From Pyrinomonadaceae bacterium (GTDB taxonomy: Bacteria > Acidobacteriota > Blastocatellia > Pyrinomonadales > Pyrinomonadaceae), in the NCBI GenBank assembly GCA_019694355.1, contig JAIBCB010000006.1:124001-188000 (forward strand): 64,000 nt of DNA, in the 5' to 3' direction. Below the pieces are notes generated by a model. It did not search any database and was not told the origin of the DNA. It saw only the letters and a list, made by a program, of their open reading frames with translations. Both the position numbers and the translations under genes were made by a program. Positions within the stretch are counted from its first letter, which is position 1; each line of letters starts with the position of its first letter. This document shows, in pieces, positions 8,700-18,400 of this stretch.

Positions 8700-10682
8700 A
8701 TGTTATATCGTCAGCAAATCGAAAAATTTGACGCGGCCTACGGAATACCGCGTAAAGCGAACGAGCAGTACCTTCCGGCGTATCAGGCGTTTTGGCACTG
8801 GACGGCAGATGTCGGACGCGGCTTCTTCTTCTTCGTACTCGGACTTATTGGAGCATTTCTAAGTTTACTGGCGGGTTGGTTGCTGGGTGTAGCGGGATTG
8901 ATCACTCTAGTCTTTTGGGCTATGGCACTCCTCTGTTTGGCAGGCTCTCTTCTTGACGCATATTCACTGCTCTGGTCTTACCGGATCAGACGAATGAGTA
9001 CGGCTCACGGCTCGGCAAGATGGGCGCGAACTTCGGACTTGATCCGATGCGGCCTCATGAATAAGATGCGTGGACTTATTCCATCCAATGCAATGCCGAT
9101 AGCAAGGGCATTCGGCGGTCGTGATATCTATCTGCCTCAAAATCAGTGGCTTCGACATTTTGTCATGTTCGGCCCGACCGGATCGGGCAAGTCAAAGACA
9201 TTTTTTATTTCAATGCTTCGGGCCATCCTCAAAGGATCTTCCTGCTTGGTCTATGATCCCAAAGGCGAGCTTTGCGAACAGACGGCACTATCGGCAAGGC
9301 GCATCTTCCGGCTTGACCTGAACGATCCGGCCAAAAGCGATCGATGGAATTTCATCCCTAAATGCCGTAATGATCCGGCTTTTGCTTGTCAGATAGCCGG
9401 AATGATGATTGGTGTCGAGAGCCGTCGCCGAACGAACGCAGATCCATTTTGGGGCGATGCTGAACAGATCGCGTTGACGGCGATTCTTCTACATATTGCC
9501 GAAGTCTATTGTGAGAAAGCGATTCCCGCGTTTGCCGCCGATTTCTTGCTCTCACTCGGCGAAGACACTAACGGAGCGTTTGCGAAGGCGATGAGCAATT
9601 CGCCCAGTTTCTACGCAAAACAGGCATATATGGCTTTTCGCCAGGCCCCACAGCAGACGCGCGGCTCCATACTGATCGGACTCTACAACAAGCTTCGTCC
9701 GTTTACGCTCGCACCCGCACGCATGGTAACGACAACTCCATCCGACGGGGAAAAGAATGCGGGATGCCGATTGATCGATTTTTCCGACCTTAGAAGGTCA
9801 GGGACGGCGATCTATTTGGTTATCTCGGAAGGAGCATCGGATATCTACAAGGAATTTATTGCGACATTTCTGGGTCAGGCCGTCATGGAAATGAGGCTCG
9901 ATGGCATTAACGACCCCAAACATCCTTGTTTTGTTCTGATCGATGAAGCCTATCAGCTCAATGTATCTGAGGTAAAGAGAATATCCGGGATCGGACGTGG
10001 GCGGGGTGTCGGGCTTGGTCTCGGGTATCAGGATCTTCCGCAAATGTATGACCAATACGGGCGTGAACGTGCAAACGCAATTCTTGGCACTGTTATGACA
10101 AAGATATTTTTACCGGGTCTTGATGATGTGACGGCCGAATACGCGTCAAAACAGCTTGGCGATACGACCATATTATCAAAGACATTTCAGGACTTCCCGG
10201 GTAAGAAAAACGATAACACCCGATATGCGGAACAGAAGCGATCGTTGATGCTTTCGTCGGAGATACGACAGATCGCTGCTCATCAGGAAGTTCTGATAGT
10301 AAACGATACAGCACCGCCTATCCGGGCATCCTATCTTCCTTTTGCAGTCCTAACGGAATCATACATTGCAAAACCTCTTACCAAGCCTCGTGCGATCAAT
10401 CTCGGCGACATTGACCCAATGTTTGATTTGAAAGATACGACACCGACCTCTAAAAACGGCTCGCGCAAAGCCGAACTGCGAGGCTTGGTAACTCAGGCAG
10501 TCGGACAAGTCCTTAGTGACGAAAAGTTGCTTGAAATTATCGCAAAGGATCAGAATCCGGACGAGACCTTTGATGAATTTCGAGAGGAGAATGCCCTTGA
10601 TGACTTGGTCGATGACGTGAGGGATCGTTTTCCGAAGTATGCAGATCAATCGCGTATGCTCATTGCCCAAACTTCCTTTTGA
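8700..10682 (+). CDS. virD4: VirD4/TraG-type coupling protein
   Basis: This 660-residue protein has two N-terminal transmembrane segments (about 40-90), Walker A GPTGSGKS (158-165), the adjoining YDPKGEL motif, and Walker B CFVLIDEAYQL, followed by GRGRGVGLGLGYQDLPQ. This is the standard layout of type IV coupling proteins. It joins the relaxase-DNA complex to the secretion channel and pumps DNA. The C-terminal part (about 590-660) is acidic. It is the clearest conjugation marker in the window. The next gene begins almost at its stop codon. Confidence 0.93.
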   Translation: MLYRQQIEKFDAAYGIPRKANEQYLPAYQAFWHWTADVGRGFFFFVLGLIGAFLSLLAGWLLGVAGLITLVFWAMALLCLAGSLLDAYSLLWSYRIRRMSTAHGSARWARTSDLIRCGLMNKMRGLIPSNAMPIARAFGGRDIYLPQNQWLRHFVMFGPTGSGKSKTFFISMLRAILKGSSCLVYDPKGELCEQTALSARRIFRLDLNDPAKSDRWNFIPKCRNDPAFACQIAGMMIGVESRRRTNADPFWGDAEQIALTAILLHIAEVYCEKAIPAFAADFLLSLGEDTNGAFAKAMSNSPSFYAKQAYMAFRQAPQQTRGSILIGLYNKLRPFTLAPARMVTTTPSDGEKNAGCRLIDFSDLRRSGTAIYLVISEGASDIYKEFIATFLGQAVMEMRLDGINDPKHPCFVLIDEAYQLNVSEVKRISGIGRGRGVGLGLGYQDLPQMYDQYGRERANAILGTVMTKIFLPGLDDVTAEYASKQLGDTTILSKTFQDFPGKKNDNTRYAEQKRSLMLSSEIRQIAAHQEVLIVNDTAPPIRASYLPFAVLTESYIAKPLTKPRAINLGDIDPMFDLKDTTPTSKNGSRKAELRGLVTQAVGQVLSDEKLLEIIAKDQNPDETFDEFREENALDDLVDDVRDRFPKYADQSRMLIAQTSF

Positions 10683-10690
10683 GTCACGTT

Positions 10691-11209
10691 ATGATCAATC
10701 GTCTCAGGATATCTCTTATCCTTACGCCTCTGGCACTCCTGCTGGTGGTCGGAATATATATCTATTCGCTTTGGGCAGCAGAAATAAAAAACCGGGCAGA
10801 CCTCCCCTTTGAGGCGGTGGATCGGATGATGCGCGATCTGTTGACGTTCAATCAAAAAAGAGGAGCCTTCCCGAAAGATCTAAAGCAAATGGAAGGTGTT
10901 ATCTGGGACCAGAAACAAGCAAGGAATCTTTCTAGTGATAACAGAACGCTGAATCACCGGAATTACTACTATCTCTATACAGCCGTCAACGCCAAATATG
11001 TAACGATCTGGGCAATCCCCACGGGCAAACTTCGCGATCAGGCTCCATCATGGTTTTATGTATTAACGCCTGAACAATGCCGGAGATGGAAAGGTCCCGC
11101 CATAGAGTTTGATCAACTCAAGAATGTATACGGCACTCCAACGACCGATCAACTTGGCATCCTTGGGCTGACGGAACAGGGTCGAATTCGATTCAAAAGT
11201 ACAAACTGA
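10691..11209 (+). CDS. Pilin-like single-pass protein, last gene of T4SS operon
   Basis: This is a 172-residue protein if it starts at the ATG at 10691; a TTG at 10679 would add four residues. A hydrophobic helix near the N-terminus (about residues 6-27) is followed by a small soluble domain with FNQKRGAFPKDLKQMEG, a segment that looks like the region after the helix in type II pseudopilins. No prepilin cleavage motif is evident, so that similarity may be only superficial. It lies 8 bases after virD4. Function unknown. Confidence 0.6.
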   Translation: MINRLRISLILTPLALLLVVGIYIYSLWAAEIKNRADLPFEAVDRMMRDLLTFNQKRGAFPKDLKQMEGVIWDQKQARNLSSDNRTLNHRNYYYLYTAVNAKYVTIWAIPTGKLRDQAPSWFYVLTPEQCRRWKGPAIEFDQLKNVYGTPTTDQLGILGLTEQGRIRFKSTN

Positions 11210-11283
11210 GATTCTCAGTCTGGTCGAACCCAAAAACTTTTCGTACTAGCGGATTAACCATCCCACTATAGACTTAGAAAAAC

Positions 11284-11811
11284 TCAATCTGACTCTGCAA
11301 GGCTGATCGATTGAACGCTCATTAGTACATCAGTATGATGGTGACCCGTGAACGCATGAAAAAGAGTTCCTTTTACGATGACGTTTTTGCCGATCATATT
11401 CTTGTGAGGAACACTCAGGACCAGCTCCATTTCTCGAACATGCTCAACGGAGATACGATTAAAATCAGATTCGATATCAGTATTTCCACGGACATTTATT
11501 GCTTTACTGAGAATTAAAATGAAAAATTCTTCTTTTGCATCAGTCTTTGGATTCTCACCAAAATTTGGAGGTCCGTAGAACCACTTTGTAGTGAGTTTTC
11601 CCCTTAGCTCGACGACTGCCGGCTCATAGGAGAGCCAACCATTATCCTGTGCCGAATTCGCGTCAGTCTGCGGAACATTTTCGTTACCCGTTTTCGGCGT
11701 AATATTAGCAGGTGTAGCCGTCGGGATGTTCTCTATCTGAGCTTTTTGTGTTGCGCAACAGACTGCCGTGGCTACAGCAAAGAGGATCATCAGCTTAATA
11801 CTAACTCTCAC
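11284..11811 (-). CDS. Secreted DUF4431-like protein, candidate immunity for Rhs tip 3
   Basis: This 175-residue protein has an N-terminal signal sequence ending near VCCATQ (possibly a lipoprotein, though the lipobox is imperfect). A DUF4431-like domain follows, with VVELRGKL, GPPNFGENPKTD and GTLFHAFTGHHHTDVLMSV. Its GTG start at 11811 overlaps the TAG stop of the upstream Rhs tip by one base, so the two are translationally coupled. Inferred: it protects the periplasm against the neighbouring peptidoglycan-targeting tip. The domain is widespread and has no settled function known to me. Confidence 0.7.
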   Translation of the reverse strand: MRVSIKLMILFAVATAVCCATQKAQIENIPTATPANITPKTGNENVPQTDANSAQDNGWLSYEPAVVELRGKLTTKWFYGPPNFGENPKTDAKEEFFILILSKAINVRGNTDIESDFNRISVEHVREMELVLSVPHKNMIGKNVIVKGTLFHAFTGHHHTDVLMSVQSISLAESD

Positions 11812-12405
11812 TACTTAGGGCTCCTACATGTCACAGTTCCGGGTTTCCAACCTTCCATCATTCTTATTGCATTCGCTACTGAGTCTAGTTGGTCTTGATT
11901 CAGCGTGTTGACTACTGTTTGACCGCTTAGACCTGTCTGGTCTTGTACGAGTCGTTGATATTTCGCTGTGGGATTATTTTTCTTGGGAGCCCTTTTTTCT
12001 ATCGCTCCATCAAGTGTTAATGATTGATAGGCTGACCGTCGTAGATTTCCGGAGACAGCCGTTTGTCCAACGGCCTCGCTGCCAAAGACGGTAAAACCAC
12101 CGGCACTACCTATGTTGCCTGGAAGACTGGATCCCTGGGCAATATTGCCAGGATTGTTATTTCGCCAGGCTCTACTACCGCCAGTCCTTGTTTCGACGCC
12201 ACCATTGGAATATTGTATCGTGACTGTGGTACCCTTTCCGCTTGCGCTAACCGGAGCCGCGAAGTAAAAGACCCCCCAGCCTACCCATACAGGGAAGTAA
12301 CAATCCCCTTGTGAGCTTCTATGGCTGTTTTGTGCAAAACTATTCGCGATTGAGCCTGCCGCACTAACTCCGGCCAGTGCAACTTGCCACCACGATATAT
12401 GCTAG
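11811..12405 (-). pseudogene. Displaced Rhs C-terminal tip 3 with RNNNPGNI domain
   Basis: The minus strand is open for about 195 codons, without an upstream start codon: a TAG precedes the first codons. The first 25 or so residues (ISWWQVALAGVSAAGS, then IANSFAQ) repeat the segment that precedes the toxin tip in the full Rhs protein. The rest is a separate domain containing WRNNNPGNIAQGSS and a later APKKNN...Y segment. These resemble the RNNNPGN-type muramidase-like domain of phage structural proteins. It ends in a one-base overlap with its candidate immunity gene. Inferred: a stored, untranslated tip that could be recombined onto the main Rhs gene. Homology to the full gene decays upstream of 12405. 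Confidence 0.7.
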
Positions 12406-12490
12406 GTAATGTCCTCAGTGCTTGCTGTGAAAAGGAAACATTTAAACGAATATTCGCACTAAACTTGCGCCTTGTGCGGGGCGTTTTAAG

Positions 12491-13042
12491 TCATCCAGCA
12501 ACAAGCACTTTCTGGTCAAAATCCTGAACAAAAAGCAGTAAATTCAGTAGCGGTTGGGGGTAAATTCCCTTCTTTTTTTCCAGTATCAAATTACTATGGT
12601 TCTCCTTAAGAACCACAATTTCTGTCTCCTTTTTCTTAGAGAAAATCACTTTCGTGACAATTGAGGCATCTAGAATAGGTACGGTTGGAGAATACTCGGA
12701 TTTTAACACCGTTTCTCCTAATTCACTAATTAAGGTCTTAACTCGGTCAAGCTCATTTTTGTCTAGTTCAACTTCTCTCCTTTCCAGCTTAAAGGGTACT
12801 CCGGAAGTTTGTTCTGGATAGTAATCATATTCAGCTCGCCCAGAACTAAATAATCTGATGTTGATAACACTACCGGGCGGATATACCATGTACTTTGATT
12901 CGGTAACAACTTCGAGAATAACCTCCGACGGCATCTCCTGATTCGTATCAGAGTTGGGTATTGTTTTTTGACTCGAACAACTATGATTGGCAAACACAAG
13001 CAGCGCCGCAAAGATATAAATCATAAACGAATACTTTCTCAT
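12491..13042 (-). CDS. Lipoprotein, candidate immunity for Rhs tip 2
   Basis: This 183-residue protein starts with a hydrophobic signal ending in ANHSCSS, consistent with a lipoprotein, then a soluble domain with no family that I recognise. It follows the zincin-like Rhs tip (ends 13125) by 82 bases on the same strand. The other two tips are also each followed by a small exported protein. Inferred: membrane-anchored immunity or accessory protein for that tip. No functional motif seen. Confidence 0.6.
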   Translation of the reverse strand: MRKYSFMIYIFAALLVFANHSCSSQKTIPNSDTNQEMPSEVILEVVTESKYMVYPPGSVINIRLFSSGRAEYDYYPEQTSGVPFKLERREVELDKNELDRVKTLISELGETVLKSEYSPTVPILDASIVTKVIFSKKKETEIVVLKENHSNLILEKKKGIYPQPLLNLLLFVQDFDQKVLVAG

Positions 13043-13124
13043 TAATCAGCTCCATGATAAAAATCAAAAGTTGGTAAACGAAATTTGCCATTTACACCTG
13101 CTACGAATCGAGTGACCATCATTC

Positions 13125-14719
13125 TTATGGAGTTACTCCAAAGCATTTTTTGGCGATCTCATTATAGTAATAGTTATTCGCTTCTCCAGGAGCATGGCCA
13201 ACGTCAACCGCATGCTTAAGTTCGTGCAAAACGATGTTAGTTCGAGTATTTGGAAGGTTCATAGTCCCTTTCCACCCTCCAACCGTCCAGTCATCAAAAA
13301 ATTTACGCCCAAGATGTATGCGGGAGTTCACTCCCTGACCAGCTTTAGGATTTCCTTCTAGATCCGTAGTTTGTCCAACTGGGGCGCTTGCGTCTAATCC
13401 CATGCTCTTGTCAAAAAATACATTCTTGTCGTCTCTTAGGCCCTCTAAAACTGCGACCGGATCCTGAGAAGAACTGCCTTGTATAAACTCCTTACATCCC
13501 GGCATATTTTTCAAGCGCCATAGAGCACTTGCTATAGTCCGCTGAATTATGCTCGCTTGTCGTTGTTCGGCGGTTTGTTTTTTCTTTTTTGGGCCGCTTG
13601 CAAAACTATTCGCGATTGAGCCTGCCGCACTAACACCGGCCAGTGCAATTTGCCACCACGATATCGTGGATGTATTTTCCTCTGTACTCGCGATATGCAA
13701 AATTAGGGAATCATCTATTTTTGGCCCCGCCGCTATCGTCGCGATTCCCGCGCCTATTCCGGTACCGAGTGCTATCCACCCCAAAATCTTTGCGGCCGTG
13801 GAGTAACCGAGCGCACCCATAACCGAAGATCCCGCGGAGGCAGTCGCACTTATAGCCGCTAAGATTCCTGCTATCGTTGCAGGTGCCGCAATTATCGTGA
13901 TGACGGCAACGATAACCGCTATGACGGCCACGATCCATTTGAACAGTTTCTTAAGAAAACTCCAGAAACCCAGCCCACTTGGGTCGAGGTGATTAATAGG
14001 ATCATTCGCACAATAGGCGTAAAGATTCAGCGTCTGTGGTGCCGCTAGCGAGGCAGCATTCATTCCAGCAGGATCGACTTGTGTGAACCGGCCCTGTTTC
14101 GAATCGTAAGTTCGATTGACGGCGTAATCGAGTCCAGTGCCCGCACTTCGCTCGTAGGATGTGAATCGCTTCGGGTTGGTCGTTAAAGTTGACTCGGCAT
14201 CGAGGGCCGTGCCGAAAGGCAGATGGGACTGCTCGGAGTTTGTCGCCGCAGACTGATTTGTGACCAGTTTTGTTCCCAGACGATCGGGGTGAGCATACTC
14301 GGTTGTCTCACCGCCTGCCCCGTCCGGCGTGATCGTCGAAAGTAGGCTGTCGCCCAAGTAGGTGCAAGTCTTGGACCAGACAAGAGTGCCGCTTCCGCCT
14401 GTTTCGATATACTCTACTGCGTCGCCGTACCAGGTTGTTTGGTTTATCACTGCATCGGTCAGAGCGATCCTTTCATTCCCGACTCCGAACTGCTGTGTTT
14501 CAATAAGAGTGCCGTCATTAGCTCCGTTGCCATGTTTAATATTCACCGGCCGATTCGCCGCATCATATTCATAGCGGATCCAGTTAGTGCCGTCCTGATC
14601 GAGCGCCCGTGTTTGATTACCCGCTACATCATATTCGAACTGCCCGTTGGCGTTCGATGTCGTGATCTGGTTGTTGTTGGCCGTGGTGTTGTAAGTCAAC
14701 GTTGGGATGCCGTCTGTCG
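13125..14719 (-). pseudogene. Displaced Rhs C-terminal fragment with zincin-like tip 2
   Basis: The reading frame from about 14719 to 13125 repeats 373 residues of the full Rhs protein, including the RHS core (RLGTKL to DPSGLG) and the hydrophobic region after it. After the FAS junction it switches to a different tip. That tip contains NIVLHELKHAVDVGHAPGEANN, a HExxH zinc-binding motif typical of metalloproteases and the only enzymatic sign. In frame there is a TAA just upstream and no ATG, so only a TTG inside the repeat could start it; translation is doubtful. Inferred: an orphan Rhs tip generated by duplication. Its cognate immunity gene would be the lipoprotein at 12491-13042. Confidence 0.75.
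13600..14719 (-). repeat. 1120-bp direct repeat, copy in the displaced Rhs fragment
   Basis: Bases 13600-14719 match 15962-17081 over 1120 bp in the same orientation, offset 2362 bp. I saw no difference in the stretches compared and the translations are identical. The right border falls at GTCTGTCG and the left border at the junction with the tip. The repeat covers the RHS core and hydrophobic region, so crossing over between copies would swap the tip of the full gene. Confidence 0.85.
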
Positions 14720-14764
14720 CATTGCACGGAGAATATATTTACACACTCAGTGAGAGGAAATTCA

Positions 14765-15397
14765 CTAGTGGTGGCTTCGGAAACTCGTTTCAACTAATCG
14801 ATTAAACGCCTCATTAGATAACATTCCGTCCTTTTCGAAACCCGAGCCTACCCATCGCCATCGCTGGATCATAAGTTTATTGTCATATTCTGTGAGATTA
14901 TCAGCAGAGAACAGGAAAAAACCCACATCGTCTTTCTGGTAAGAATTCATCGACCAAAAAACGTCACGGTATGCCTCATCGAACACTTTTTTTACTGAAT
15001 CACATTGGACTTGGAAAACACGCGCAACATCCGCCGAGCCTGCTGAGAGCGACGTGAGAACAAATTTTGCAGATCCATCGCCAATTTCGCCAGTCACGAT
15101 TGAGAGAGCACCTTCTCCACCGGATTCGCTTAGCAAGGTTTTGTCGACCGATACGTTTCGGATCTCCAATACATGCTTAGGAGCATTCTTGGGCAAACGT
15201 GCCAGGGACATTCTCGACTCAATGAGTGTTGCTTCCAAGACACAGCCGGCATCATCGCCCCAAGCCACCTTACCGATTAGTTTGTAACCGTCGGGAATGG
15301 AAGATGGCGCAACAGCTACTCGTGAAACCGGCATCGAATCCACGCACGCAAATAGTACAATTCCAAACAGGAGAAAGATCGGAATATTTTGCTTCAT
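14765..15397 (-). CDS. Lipoprotein, candidate immunity for the main Rhs tip
   Basis: This 210-residue protein has a signal with the lipobox-like VLFAC and a soluble domain without a family that I recognise. It starts 50 bases after the full Rhs gene ends, in the position where Rhs immunity genes lie. The main tip looks like a lytic transglycosylase, whose target is in the periplasm, and a lipoprotein would act there. Function is inferred from position and export only. Confidence 0.65.
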   Translation of the reverse strand: MKQNIPIFLLFGIVLFACVDSMPVSRVAVAPSSIPDGYKLIGKVAWGDDAGCVLEATLIESRMSLARLPKNAPKHVLEIRNVSVDKTLLSESGGEGALSIVTGEIGDGSAKFVLTSLSAGSADVARVFQVQCDSVKKVFDEAYRDVFWSMNSYQKDDVGFFLFSADNLTEYDNKLMIQRWRWVGSGFEKDGMLSNEAFNRLVETSFRSHH

Positions 15398-15447
15398 AGT
15401 TTTCCTCTGTCAACAGGCCCCTCAACCGGTTCTCCCATAAAAAAGGG

Positions 15448-18400
15448 TTACGGATAAATCACGGTGACACCGCCCTTATAGTCTCCCGTCTTGACCTTGT
15501 TTGCGCACTTGCTGATCTTATTGTAGTAGGCATCTCCTGCAACTCCCCTATATAACCTATAACCCTTCATGATGTCTCCTCCGGCACGGTCGATAACTAT
15601 CTGTAAGTACTTGGTACCTGTTCTGAGATTTTGCCCTGCGTTGTAGATTACGCTCATGTAATCGGGGTTAGATTTGGCCAGTTGAGCATCAGTTCCTCGC
15701 TTTCCGTTACCCAGGCCGGCGTCCTTAGCGGCCTTTGGATCCACCTGCATCAATCCGCGATGGTTTAGGCTCCCCTTGGCATTTGTTTCAACTACACCTT
15801 TCGGTTCTCCGGGGACGTGCGCCTCGGTGACTACTTGACATAGGATCATTTCGTCGGAAACGGTTGATTGATTGTTTCTGTGTATCAACTCCAATAGATC
15901 GCTACCGACGAATATCGCGGCCATTGAAAACTCATCGTCATCGCCATCGCCCGAGGTCTGCGCAAAACTATTCGCGATTGAGCCTGCCGCACTAACACCG
16001 GCCAGTGCAATTTGCCACCACGATATCGTGGATGTATTTTCCTCTGTACTCGCGATATGCAAAATTAGGGAATCATCTATTTTTGGCCCCGCCGCTATCG
16101 TCGCGATTCCCGCGCCTATTCCGGTACCGAGTGCTATCCACCCCAAAATCTTTGCGGCCGTGGAGTAACCGAGCGCACCCATAACCGAAGATCCCGCGGA
16201 GGCAGTCGCACTTATAGCCGCTAAGATTCCTGCTATCGTTGCAGGTGCCGCAATTATCGTGATGACGGCAACGATAACCGCTATGACGGCCACGATCCAT
16301 TTGAACAGTTTCTTAAGAAAACTCCAGAAACCCAGCCCACTTGGGTCGAGGTGATTAATAGGATCATTCGCACAATAGGCGTAAAGATTCAGCGTCTGTG
16401 GTGCCGCTAGCGAGGCAGCATTCATTCCAGCAGGATCGACTTGTGTGAACCGGCCCTGTTTCGAATCGTAAGTTCGATTGACGGCGTAATCGAGTCCAGT
16501 GCCCGCACTTCGCTCGTAGGATGTGAATCGCTTCGGGTTGGTCGTTAAAGTTGACTCGGCATCGAGGGCCGTGCCGAAAGGCAGATGGGACTGCTCGGAG
16601 TTTGTCGCCGCAGACTGATTTGTGACCAGTTTTGTTCCCAGACGATCGGGGTGAGCATACTCGGTTGTCTCACCGCCTGCCCCGTCCGGCGTGATCGTCG
16701 AAAGTAGGCTGTCGCCCAAGTAGGTGCAAGTCTTGGACCAGACAAGAGTGCCGCTTCCGCCTGTTTCGATATACTCTACTGCGTCGCCGTACCAGGTTGT
16801 TTGGTTTATCACTGCATCGGTCAGAGCGATCCTTTCATTCCCGACTCCGAACTGCTGTGTTTCAATAAGAGTGCCGTCATTAGCTCCGTTGCCATGTTTA
16901 ATATTCACCGGCCGATTCGCCGCATCATATTCATAGCGGATCCAGTTAGTGCCGTCCTGATCGAGCGCCCGTGTTTGATTACCCGCTACATCATATTCGA
17001 ACTGCCCGTTGGCGTTCGATGTCGTGATCTGGTTGTTGTTGGCCGTGGTGTTGTAAGTCAACGTTGGGATGCCGTCTGTCGGCATTGTCGTGTTGTCGGC
17101 TGCCACTCCGGTCGCAGCCACGCTCGTCCGGTTGCCGTATCGATCATAGCTATAAGTCTGACTCCACAGAGCACTGTTCACGCCGCCTTTGGCTGACGTC
17201 AACCTTCCAATCGCATCGAACTTATACTCGCGATCCTTGTTGTGATCGAGATTGTTAAGGATCTTGGTCAGATGCCCCGTCTTGCCGTTGAGCGTACCCG
17301 TACTATTGTTCCGGTTGTAGTCGTAGCTCAGGTCGAGCAAAGTATCTCCGTCCCGAACGGCTTTCTGGTTGATCAGCAAACCCGTTTGCTGATCAAATGT
17401 GTATTGCTCGTTGACTTGGTGCTTTCCCGCACTGCCGATGTTAATAGACGTGGTTTGATCCGAAGCGTTATAGACGAGGTCGCCTGCCTGCTGGACCTGG
17501 CTCAAAGCCGTGCCGTATTTCAGCGTGGTAAGCCGGCTCGATGAATCGTAGTCGTAATATACAAACTTACGCGGACTGCCCGACAGGCCATACTGCGCGG
17601 GAAGCCGTATTGATGCTGTACGGTTCAGGGTGTCATAGGTATAGCTCGTGACAAGTGGATAGGATGATCGGTTCAAAAACGTTTTGGTTTCATCGGTCAC
17701 TCTTCCCTCGGTGTCATAGGCAAACTCATCAGTACTCACCCCAGCAGCCGTGACCTTTTTCAAACGATCCTGATCACCCGTGGTTACATACTCATAAGTC
17801 ACCGTTGGAGCGGCAGGAATCGGTTTCGACGTATCGTGCGTCCCGCTCAGATCGTAGCTGATCGATTGAATGCGGTTCAGCGGATCATCACCTCCACCGC
17901 TGATTTGATAAGAGTAATGCGTCTTTACACCCCGAGCGTCCGTCCGCTGAGTCACATTTGAGCGGTCGTCATAAACGAAAGCACTGCTCCATAGAGCTCC
18001 CGCTCCGCCCGCACCAACATAAGCGCCAGTGTCGTTGATGGTAGCCGTCTGTTCGGCCAGCTTTTGGCGTGTCAATCTTCCAAGCGAATCGTATTTGAAA
18101 CTCCGTAGCTGTCCGCCCTGGTTGGTTCCGGTAAGGCGTCCAAGCGTGTTGTAGCTGAAATTCGTGACCAAGCTGCCGGCTGTAAAGACCAACCCGTCTC
18201 CGTCGGGTTTAGGCTCGACGACTTCCGCCAGCCTGCCGAGAGCATCGTATCGCCCCCAACGCTCACGTCCCCACGCGTCCATCACTCTAATAGTGCTTCC
18301 TGTGGCGTTTGATGCAGAGTCCGGCCTTGGCGTTTCGTTATAGAAAGCCTTTGTCTCGCTCCCGTCCGGTTCGACGATCTTTGTTACCCGACCTTGAAGA

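Noticed and set aside
12063..12314. Rightward 83-aa reading frame
   Set aside because: Antisense to the displaced Rhs tip, which has recognisable motifs.
13549..17258. Rightward reading frames repeated twice inside the Rhs region
   Set aside because: They are antisense shadows of the duplicated Rhs segment and are repeated only because the DNA is.
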